A stretch of DNA of 64,000 bases from Verrucomicrobiota bacterium (GTDB taxonomy: Bacteria; Verrucomicrobiota; Lentisphaeria; JABSQK01; JAJFLO01): positions 17,470-81,469 of the forward strand of contig JAJFLO010000257.1 of NCBI GenBank assembly GCA_021772675.1, in the 5' to 3' direction. Of the stretch, positions 57,074 to 64,000 are shown in pieces. The translations under genes and the position numbers were made by a program. The notes beneath the pieces are model-generated. The model had not been told where the DNA came from and made no database searches. It saw only the letters and a list, made by a program, of their open reading frames with translations. Each line of letters starts with the position of its first letter. The first letter of the stretch is position 1.

Positions 57074-57499
57074 ATGAATCAATTCAGAAAAAAAAAGTTT
57101 GCCTATTTACGCAATGCACATATTCGATTCGGGCAAAAGGGAGAGAAAACGGCCTGTCATCTTTTAAAAAATCTTGACATTGATATTCTGCACCGTAATT
57201 ATCGAGGGCCTCATGGCGAAATCGATATTATTGCTCGGGATCAATCGGTCATGTGCTTTGTTGAGGTAAAAACTCGACATCGATCACGATTTTCCAGGCC
57301 TGCAGATGCCGTGACTCTTAAAAAGAAACAAAGCATTATTAAAACTGCAAACAGATATCTCAGACAACTCGGACATCCATCAATCATTTATAGATTTGAC
57401 GTTATTGAAATCATTTTTACGCAAAAGAAATTGACTGAATTACGATATTGGCCCAACGAATTTTCGCCCTCAGAATTAAATCAAGCGATTTACTATTGA
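57074..57499 (+). CDS. yraN: YraN/UPF0102 family endonuclease-like protein
   Basis: 141 residues of the restriction-endonuclease-like fold. Motifs G(E)KTACHLLKN, NYRGPHGEIDIIARD and CFVEVKTRHRS give the E...D...EVK catalytic pattern. The family is widespread, and a role in DNA recombination or repair is suspected but not established. tRNA-Leu lies directly after it on the other strand, one base past the stop. Confidence 0.93.
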   Translation: MNQFRKKKFAYLRNAHIRFGQKGEKTACHLLKNLDIDILHRNYRGPHGEIDIIARDQSVMCFVEVKTRHRSRFSRPADAVTLKKKQSIIKTANRYLRQLGHPSIIYRFDVIEIIFTQKKLTELRYWPNEFSPSELNQAIYY

Positions 57500-57500
57500 G

Positions 57501-57582
57501 TGCGAGAGGGGGGACTCGAACCCCCACGCCTTGCGGCACAAGAACCTAAATCTTGCGTGTATGCCAATTTCACCACTCTCGC
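57501..57582 (-). tRNA. tRNA-Leu (anticodon UAG)
   Basis: On the minus strand the 82 bases fold as a class II tRNA: acceptor stem GCGAGAG/CTCTCGC, discriminator A, anticodon stem CAAGA/TCTTG around loop TTTAGGT (anticodon TAG), a long variable arm, and T arm GGGGGTTCGAGTCCCCC. CCA is not encoded. Confidence 0.96.
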
Positions 57583-57795
57583 AGAATTATACTATCAATA
57601 ATTATAACTTTATTCATTACCGTATTATAGTAGTACAGATATTGGGTTTAGAAATTAAATAGTATTTGTGCCTTTTACAATTTCAACTGTCCAAAATTTC
57701 TACATATTAGTCCCAAAGTAATGTGACATTCAGTCTCTCTTACAACGATGCTCAATAAATTATTAATTTTATCCGATTTATAAGAGGAAAGTATT

Positions 57796-59241
57796 ATGCC
57801 CGGTAAGCCAGTTTCAAAAAAAGGAAATACCAAAAAAAAAGTTGATGTGTTATTTAGCCAGGAAAATGGTTGGCTCAAGATTAGTAAATCAGAGCATAAA
57901 CAAATTTATTCATTCTGTGACGGCTATCGTAACTTTTTAAGCGATGTCAAAACGGAACGTCAAGCGAATAGAAAAGGAATAGATTTAGCCGAAGAAAATG
58001 GATTCAGAAACTTATCCGAATTTATTGATAAAAAGAAAAAACTTTCCTCTGGAGATAAGATTTATGTCACAATTTCCAGCAAAACTTTGATACTTGTTAC
58101 GATTGGAAAAAACAATTTGGAAACCGGTATGAGAATCATTGGAGGACATACCGATTCTCCTCGCCTTGATCTTAAACCAAGGCCCCTTTATGAGGACGGA
58201 CAAATGAGTTTATTGGATACTCATTACTACGGCGGAATAAAAAAGTATCAATGGGTTACAATTCCCCTTGCCCTACACGGTGTTGTAAATAAGAAAAATG
58301 GTGAACAAATTGCCATTTCTATAGGAGAGGCTCCAGATGATCCTGTTTTTAATATAACAGACTTGCTACCACATCTAGGTAAAGATCAAGCCGAAAAAAA
58401 ACTCAGTGAAGGAATTTCTGGAGAAGGATTGAATGTCCTTTTTTCCAGTATTCCAAAGAATGATAAAGACGCAAAAGAAAAAATTAAACTGAATGCAATG
58501 GAACTCTTATTTCAATCATATCGCATTACGGAAGAAGATCTTATTAGTGCAGAATTAGAACTGGTTCCTGCAGGCTCAGCACGAGATTCAGGCATTGATC
58601 GATCAATGATCCTCGGATATGGTCAGGATGATCGTGTATCTGTATATACTGGCTTATTGGCTTTACTGGATCAGAAAGAAATTCCTGCCGCTACAAGTGT
58701 TTGCATTCTGACTGATAAGGAAGAAATTGGATCCGTCGGATCCACAGGTATGTATAGTTTTTTATTTGAAAACGTCATCGCAGAAATAATTAACTTGACG
58801 ACCGATAATTATTCAGATTTAACATTACGACGCTGCTTAAAAAATTCCAAAATGTTATCCGCAGATGTCAACGCGCTTCATGATCCGAATTATCCAGAAG
58901 TAAGTTCACCCAACGATAATATGGCCAAACTTAATCATGGCTTGATTTTAACAAAATATGTTGGTGCAAGAGGGAAAAGTGGATCAAATGACGCTCATGC
59001 TGAATACTTGGCTGAATTGCGAAAATTATTTGACGATGCGAATGTAATTTGGCAGACAGGTGAAATTGGCAAAGTCGATCAAGGTGGTGGTGGTACAATT
59101 GCGTTTATGATGGCTCGATATGAAATGGATGTCGTTGACTGCGGTATCGGCCTGTTAAGCATGCATGCACCCTGGGAAACTGCCGGAAAATTGGACATCT
59201 ACATGGCTTATAAAGGGTACAAAGCTTTTTACAGTTTCTGA
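57796..59241 (+). CDS. M18 family aminopeptidase
   Basis: 481 residues. Family metal and active-site motifs: GGHTDSPRLDLKP (metal His and the next Asp), GYGQDDRVSVYTGLLAL (bridging Asp), TDKEEIGSVGSTG (catalytic Glu pair), LSADVNALHDPNYPEV and a late GLLSMHAPWE histidine. It forms large di-zinc complexes that remove N-terminal (often acidic) residues in the cytoplasm. A strong ribosome site (GAGGAAAG) lies before ATG 57796. Length is slightly above average owing to a Lys-rich N-terminus (KKGNTKKKVDV). Confidence 0.94.
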   Translation: MPGKPVSKKGNTKKKVDVLFSQENGWLKISKSEHKQIYSFCDGYRNFLSDVKTERQANRKGIDLAEENGFRNLSEFIDKKKKLSSGDKIYVTISSKTLILVTIGKNNLETGMRIIGGHTDSPRLDLKPRPLYEDGQMSLLDTHYYGGIKKYQWVTIPLALHGVVNKKNGEQIAISIGEAPDDPVFNITDLLPHLGKDQAEKKLSEGISGEGLNVLFSSIPKNDKDAKEKIKLNAMELLFQSYRITEEDLISAELELVPAGSARDSGIDRSMILGYGQDDRVSVYTGLLALLDQKEIPAATSVCILTDKEEIGSVGSTGMYSFLFENVIAEIINLTTDNYSDLTLRRCLKNSKMLSADVNALHDPNYPEVSSPNDNMAKLNHGLILTKYVGARGKSGSNDAHAEYLAELRKLFDDANVIWQTGEIGKVDQGGGGTIAFMMARYEMDVVDCGIGLLSMHAPWETAGKLDIYMAYKGYKAFYSF

Positions 59242-59388
59242 AAAGCTGATGATGCTTCATGTTATAAATCGAGTAATACTTTTTCCCATGTTCAAGCAAT
59301 TTCAGAAAACAAGAAATGAGAATAACAAACGGCCTGCCAGGTATAACTTGGGATTGGTTAATTTCAAAAACGAAAGAAGAGAATTCTA

Positions 59389-60177
59389 TTGATAGATATC
59401 CATTCACATATTCTGCCGGGCGTAGACGATGGCGCCCCTGATGTGGAAACAAGCCTGGAAATGTGCAAAATTGCGGTTAATGATGGCGTTACAACCATGG
59501 CAGCCACACCGCATATGCTGGACGGCATTCACAATGTAACGAGAGAAACAATTATCTCAGGTGTTGCGGATTTGCAAAAAAGATTGGATGAAAACAACAT
59601 TCAATTAAACGTTGTACCTGGGGCCGATATACACATAAATGTTGATTTTATCAATCTGTATAAATCCGGTTCCCTGGTCACGCTAAACGACAACGGCAAA
59701 TACGCCTTGATTGAGTTCCCTCCATCAACTATTCCACACAAATCGGATGAGTTTTTATTTTCAATGCAGATAAATGGCGTGGTACCAATCATCACACATC
59801 CTGAGCGTAATCAATCCATACAACGACATCCTGAACAGGCTGTGAAATGGGCTGAATCCGGAAACATTATTCAAGTCACCGCAGCAAGTATCACAGGTGA
59901 ATTGGGTAAAGAAGCAAAAGATTGTTCAATGAAACTATTAGAAGCTGGTCTTGTCCATGTTATTGCCAGCGATGCTCACTCAGCAACCTGGCGCGCACCC
60001 GGCTTGTCTGCAGCAAGAAAAATTATCGCTGATATAATTTCGGAAGAAGAAGCAGAACTTGCAACCCAACTTCGCCCCGAATCTATCATAAACGGTTTTC
60101 CGATTGATCTTCCCGAACCTAAAAAATTAACAGCTACTACAAACAAGCATTGGTTTTTTAAATGGTTCAGCAAATGA
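59389..60177 (+). CDS. CpsB/CapC-type PHP-domain tyrosine phosphatase
   Basis: 262 residues. PHP-family metal motifs: DIHSHILPGVDDGA at the N-terminus, TPHML, GADIHIN, ITHPERN and IASDAHS. In Gram-positive bacteria such enzymes dephosphorylate the BY-kinase controlling capsule export; in Gram-negatives they occur in exopolysaccharide clusters. No polysaccharide genes are nearby, so the role here is open. Start is TTG 59389, with AAGAGA upstream; the first residues IDIHSH match the family start exactly. Confidence 0.92.
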   Translation: MIDIHSHILPGVDDGAPDVETSLEMCKIAVNDGVTTMAATPHMLDGIHNVTRETIISGVADLQKRLDENNIQLNVVPGADIHINVDFINLYKSGSLVTLNDNGKYALIEFPPSTIPHKSDEFLFSMQINGVVPIITHPERNQSIQRHPEQAVKWAESGNIIQVTAASITGELGKEAKDCSMKLLEAGLVHVIASDAHSATWRAPGLSAARKIIADIISEEEAELATQLRPESIINGFPIDLPEPKKLTATTNKHWFFKWFSK

Positions 60178-60426
60178 AATTATAGCAATGATACCCTATG
60201 CAGCAACTATTGTGGCATTCGATATTCATTTCAAGAAGATATTCTTTCATAATTTGTCGAAAACCTGATAGCATTTTGTATATTAATGGCAATCAAACTT
60301 ACATCTTTGTGACGACCAGATTTTGGGTAAAACACAGGCAAGTTCAAGACAAAAATTAAAATTAGGCTCACTTGCAGTCGTAGGTAGTCAAAATTTTCAA
60401 AAAATTTCGGACATAAAATATCAAGA

Positions 60427-60600
60427 TTAAGAAATTGGTATTTCAAAAGTAAAAATCGCGCCATCAGTCGATGAGTTTTCGGCCCATATTCTACCATCAT
60501 GGGCTGAAATTATTTCGCGACAGATCGACAATCCCAGGCCACTGCCGCCAGCCCCTGTCTTGGTTTCAGAAGATTGAATGAATTTATTAAGATTAAAAAT
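60427..60600 (-). pseudogene. Histidine kinase C-terminal remnant
   Basis: About 57 codons without a start, coding the end of a kinase ATPase domain: IFNLNKFIQSSETKTGAGGS, then GLGLSICREIISAHDGRIWA and FTFEIPIS before TAA. The upstream part of the kinase is missing; an in-frame stop lies just before it and the receptor pseudogene overlaps its first bases. A deletion probably fused the two remnants. Confidence 0.85.
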
Positions 60601-62633
60601 TTACTTTTATTTTGGTAAAAAATCTACGGCCTGGTGTCTCATGTGGTGGTAGGAAGTTAATTATTCCTTGAACGGGAATATTGGCGTCATCATTGAGGTC
60701 ACTGACTCCGATAAGCCATTCTACCTTGTCGTTGAAGAAAAATGAAGAAAGAGTAAGATCAAGTCTATGAAAATTTTTGAATTTCACATTAGGTTTTACA
60801 CTACTTGGATTCGCTTCCGTAAAATCCGAATATTTATAATTAATGTTGAAAACAAAACCAGCAGGCAAAAATATCCGCCCTGATAAACCCGCTTTATTTT
60901 TAGCAGGTAAAAACGCACGAAGTCCTTGATTTTCCAATTCAAAGGAAAATTCATTATACGCATACCATATTGACAATTCCCCTTGTTTTCCCTGCAAAGA
61001 TATCTCAAATTCAGCTCCATAGGCCTGAGCTTCGTCAATGTTGTCAACTTGCAATATAGTAATTGGAGGCACGCTCGGTTGAATCTGAAAACCGATCATA
61101 TCATCGTAATATTGGAAATAGGAATCACAACGAAATGACAACCCCTTACTTAGCTGACCGCTATACCCCATTTCGAATGCATATGTTTTTTCATTACCCA
61201 AATCTTTGGATTTTACAATATTAAATGCGTAGGTGTTTGACGCTATCAAAATCCGTCGCATCTCAATCTCATGTAATGCGGTAAGTGGGGCTCTATACAG
61301 CAATTCTCGGCGAGTTCTACAACACTACTATTTTCAAAGAGTTATATATTTTTAAAAAAGGAATTTTTCGTACAATTTTTTATCAATATTGGTTTAACAT
61401 GCTTCTTTATTTAAGATATAAAATACTCAACAACAATTGGTTACAATGCAAATACGGCCTCTTTAACTCTCGTTTAAGTACCTTTTTCATCCAGAATTGC
61501 TGGGCTCTATAAGCTTTTGCACCACTGAAACGTAAAATATGCTTTTGCTCATCATCAAGTGCTAATAGCGATGAAACTCTGCCAGCCCAATCTATCTCCG
61601 TATCAGAATAATAATCACCCCGTAACTGCATCTCTAAAGTAAGGCGCTTTGACGCCTCCCAACTATCAGCGAGAAACAAACCACCCCACTCTTCATTATA
61701 AGGTTCGTCCCTAAAATCCAAATCGTCTACTCTACTCTGATCACTTGAAACCCTAACGAATCGAATATTTCCTCCTAATGAAATATTATGGATATCATTT
61801 ATTTCAACATTATACTGTGTTTCAATGTCATTTTCCTGACTGCGATTTACCCCCAACCCAGGCCACACCGTCTTAATACGATTACCAAACCATTGAACAT
61901 AACCTGAGGCACCGTTATCAAAAATATGATCCAGTTTTGTAAATGCACGAATAGTCGTTAAGTGGGAATTTTTTCTAGTGATTGTGCCTATAACATCAAA
62001 ATCTCCAGTCTCTTTATGTGAACTTCCCAACCCCAATGATATAGTTGAAGAATCAGTCACATGACTCGTTGCCGTGCCATTGAATTAAATGTTACGGTTA
62101 AAATCATTTGATTCGAAATGATCATTCTTAACAGCTTCACTGGAACTTTCCCAAGTATCGTATCCCAATTTCAAACGCCAATCCCAGTTATCACTATTAT
62201 CAGTCCAGCCGATTTCAGTAAAATTATCGCCAAATTCATTGATTGATGATGAGACCGAATGACCGATTTCCACATCGGGTGTTTTGGTAATATTATTTAT
62301 AACACCATTGAATGCATTTGCTCCCCAAACAGCTCCACCAGGCCCTCGAACAATCTCGATTCGCTCTATTTCATCTAAGAAAAGAGGAATACGTAGCAAC
62401 TCTGATCCATCAAATACCGGACTATCCGCAATCTTACCATCGATTAAGGTTAATGTCAGATCTGAAAAAAATTCATGTAATCCGCGAACTCTTAATGCAT
62501 ATCGATTGTTATCAATTTTAAGCATCTCAACGCCCGGAGCAAACTGAATAATTTCATAAAGATTGGTAAGCCCACTATACCGAATATCATCTGATGTAAT
62601 AACAGAAATCGGCACTGAGGTCGCTAGCGACAA
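60593..62633 (-). pseudogene. TonB-dependent receptor pseudogene
   Basis: Receptor of the vitamin-B12/colicin type. The plug (VPISVITSDDIRYSG, IEIVRGPGGAVWGANAFNGVINNITK) and the barrel up to a terminal KIKVNF are recognisable. Three lesions: the signal peptide and TonB box are gone at the border with the IS21-type element (about 62634); an in-frame TAA at 62085-62087 interrupts NDFNRNI/FNGTATS; and a 205-bp element is inserted at 61298-61502, splitting AYRA-P. The remaining sequence is otherwise in frame, so decay is recent. Confidence 0.93.
61298..61502. mobile_element. MITE-like insertion with 10-bp inverted repeats and 9-bp target duplication
   Basis: Terminal repeats CAGCAATTCT (61298-61307) and AGAATTGCTG (61493-61502) are perfect. 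GGCTCTATA is duplicated directly outside (61289-61297 and 61503-61511). Removing element and one duplicate (214 bp) restores the receptor frame and the sequence AKAYRAPLTAL. The interior is very AT-rich with no ORF. Confidence 0.92.
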
Positions 62634-62698
62634 TTACATTTTAACACAACTTACAACTTTTGTATGTCATAAATCATTCTCAAAATAGGAGTTGATTT

Positions 62699-63862
62699 AT
62701 GTTCTGTACAGATAAACAAATAAGGAAGTTGTTGATGGAATATGAAAAAAGTAGAGATATAGAAAAATCCTCATTAAAAGCGGGTCTTTGTCGTCAGACT
62801 GGCAGCAAATATATTCATAATGGTAAATTGCCATCAGAGTTAGAAGTTTCTCATGTATGGCGCACTCGCAAAGATCCTTTTGAAAAAGATTGGGCAGAGG
62901 TTGAAGAGCGTCTCTCCGATGCTCCTGAATTAGAAGCCAAGACGCTATTTGAATGGCTTTGTGAAAAGTATCCAGGCCGCTATCCATATGGTCAGCTGCG
63001 AACATTTCAACGTCGAGTCAGTGATTGGCGAGCGCTTAATGGTCCTGCAAAAGAAGTCTATTTCCCTCAGATTTATGAACCAGGTAAACGTCTATCAACA
63101 GATTTTACCTGTATGAAGAAATTGGGTATTACGATAGAGGGTATGCCGTTTAATCATCTTTTATGTCATTGTGTACTTGTGTGGTCGAATTGGCAATGGG
63201 CAACGATTTGTCAAAGTGAAAGTTTGCTTGCATTGCGTCAAGGTCTTCAAGATGCACTTTTTCGGCTTGGGCGCATTCCGCGTGAGCATTGGACAGATCA
63301 CAGTACAGCAGCAACGAAAGCGTTAGCAGCTGGAACAGGTAAAAGAGGGTTTAATAATCGTTATCTGGATATCATGAATCATTTTGATATAACCCCGCGA
63401 ACAATTCAGGTTAATGCGCCTCACGAAAACGGTGATGTTGAATCATTAAACGGAGTATTGAAGCGTCGTTTAGAACAACACCTTCTTTTGCGCGGCAGTC
63501 GAGATTTCGAAAACGTCGATACCTATCAACATTTTCTTTATACGGTGTTGAATAAGGCAAATGACTTGCGCAGTGACCGGTTCAATGAAGAACTTAAGCA
63601 TATGCGTTTATTGAGTGTTGATAAATTACCGGAATATGAGATTGTCGATGCTCGGGTGACAAATTGGAGTACCGTGAATATAAGTTGTAATACTTATTCA
63701 GTTCCCAGTCGTTTAATCGGCAGAAAGATCCGGGCACTATGTCATGAAGATCATATTGACATTGTTTATAAACATGTTCATCAGCTGAGTATGCCGCGAC
63801 TAAAAGGCCGATGTAAATCACGTACCACCGGCAGAGCCGGTGGTATGAGGAAGCCCCCCTAA
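62699..63862 (+). CDS. IS21-family transposase (IstA-like), C-terminus truncated
   Basis: 387 residues. An N-terminal helix-turn-helix region (KQIRKLLMEYEKSRDIEKSSLKA-type) leads to the IstA motifs YGQLRTFQRRV and an integrase-core DDE triad: Asp in STDFTCM, Asp in EHWTDHS and Glu in HENGDVESLN. It then has LLLRGSRDFENV as in IstA proteins. From about residue 375 the sequence (CKSRTTGRAGGMRKPP) is not IstA-like and comes from the hairpin end of the adjoining IS200-type element, so the native C-terminus and istB are missing or displaced. A good ribosome site (AGGAG) precedes ATG 62699. Probably inactive. Confidence 0.9.
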   Translation: MFCTDKQIRKLLMEYEKSRDIEKSSLKAGLCRQTGSKYIHNGKLPSELEVSHVWRTRKDPFEKDWAEVEERLSDAPELEAKTLFEWLCEKYPGRYPYGQLRTFQRRVSDWRALNGPAKEVYFPQIYEPGKRLSTDFTCMKKLGITIEGMPFNHLLCHCVLVWSNWQWATICQSESLLALRQGLQDALFRLGRIPREHWTDHSTAATKALAAGTGKRGFNNRYLDIMNHFDITPRTIQVNAPHENGDVESLNGVLKRRLEQHLLLRGSRDFENVDTYQHFLYTVLNKANDLRSDRFNEELKHMRLLSVDKLPEYEIVDARVTNWSTVNISCNTYSVPSRLIGRKIRALCHEDHIDIVYKHVHQLSMPRLKGRCKSRTTGRAGGMRKPP

Positions 63863-63869
63863 AGGGGGC
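63823..63869. mobile_element. Hairpin end of an IS200/IS605-type element
   Basis: TACCACCGGC and GCCGGTGGTA form a 10-bp stem with loop AGA (63823-63845), followed by a second hairpin from GCCCCC and GGGGGC (63853-63869). IS200/IS605 elements end in subterminal hairpins rather than inverted repeats, and the tnpA end lies directly next to it. The insertion disrupts the IS21-type transposase. Confidence 0.75.
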
Positions 63870-63887
63870 AAGCATTAATGTTTAATG

Positions 63888-64000
63888 TTATTTATTGTTA
63901 TTGTCTCCGAGGTTAAGTTCTCCTTGAGAACCACTATCCAGGCGGTCTTGATTACGAATGTAGGCGCAAATCGTCTCTTCATCCAGCCCTACTGTGCTCA
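63888..64000 (-). CDS. tnpA: IS200/IS605-family transposase TnpA, C-terminal end (partial)
   Basis: The last 37 codons of a minus-strand gene that continues beyond the window. The residues STVGLDEETICAYIRNQD match the conserved C-terminus of Y1-type TnpA proteins (S-T-V-G-L-x-E-x-x-I-x-x-Y-I-R-x-Q), which cut and move single-stranded DNA. It ends NNNK and TAA. The catalytic HUH and Tyr motifs lie outside the window. Confidence 0.8.
   Translation of the reverse strand, partial: STVGLDEETICAYIRNQDRLDSGSQGELNLGDNNNK

Noticed and set aside
60231..60500. 89-codon minus-strand ORF
   Set aside because: It crosses the kinase remnant in a shifted frame, and its product has no coherent domain; the remnant's own frame matches a kinase ATPase end.
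62620..62631. 12-bp palindrome GTCGCTAGCGAC as the IS21 left end
   Set aside because: It lies within or at the edge of recognisable receptor codons (LATSVPISVIT), so it may just be gene sequence; the true IS end could not be fixed.
1..64000. CRISPR array or cas genes
   Set aside because: No regularly spaced direct repeats and no Cas-like proteins were seen; the repeats found are inverted-repeat elements.

Overview
This 64 kb stretch is AT-rich, gene-dense bacterial chromosome. Three things point to the PVC superphylum, most likely Lentisphaerota: a short pseudopilin of the kind such genomes carry in large numbers (FNLIELLVV followed by [13 protein letters not shown] and [11 protein letters not shown]), membrane Ser/Thr kinases whose DFG motif reads DWG, and a 30-residue very basic protein beginning MGKQY. 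This placement is inference from protein style, not a phylogeny.

Layout. 0-14 kb: the end of a histidine kinase, a TonB-dependent receptor, a one-module NRPS (A-T-TE, no condensation domain), and four receiver/kinase proteins without sensor domains around an AGCS amino-acid symporter. Two of these four have lost key kinase residues. 14-21 kb: a pseudopilin, the ammonium pair amtB and a PII gene, and a TRAP transporter operon (TatT-type lipoprotein, DctP, DctQ, DctM). 21-26 kb: the end of the ribosomal protein operon, map-rpmJ-rpsM-rpsK-rpsD-rpoA-rplQ, on the minus strand. 26-44 kb: the small basic protein, dapA, dapB, a membrane protein, ileS (type 2), an inositol-phosphatase-family gene, a 2047-residue membrane TPR protein paired with a J-like protein, gpmI, and a two-gene cytochrome bd-superfamily oxidase whose large subunit ends in a cytochrome c motif. 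43-57 kb: a receiver-Ser/Thr-kinase fusion, rlmD, a decayed clpB, and a minus-strand kinase-subtilase-kinase operon. 57-64 kb: yraN, tRNA-Leu(UAG), an M18 aminopeptidase, a CpsB-type PHP phosphatase, then a degraded zone holding a kinase remnant and a TonB-receptor pseudogene hit by several mobile elements.

The window is rich in small non-autonomous elements found here by eye: one with perfect 15-bp inverted repeats and an 8-bp target duplication (45181-45353), one with 10-bp inverted repeats and a 9-bp target duplication inside the receptor pseudogene (61298-61502), one about 310 bp long bordering the clpB remnant (47003-47312), and two copies of a TAACCTGG-ended family (18683-18863 and 55754-55845). 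At the right edge an IS21-type transposase gene is itself cut by an IS200-type element.

The strongest candidates for new biology are the kinase-protease-kinase operon, the giant TPR/J-like pair, the phosphorelay with a His-to-Asp pseudokinase next to a REC-HK-REC-HPt hybrid, the CydA-cytochrome c oxidase, and the condensation-less NRPS beside a TonB receptor. All functional statements are read from motifs by eye; no database search was run.
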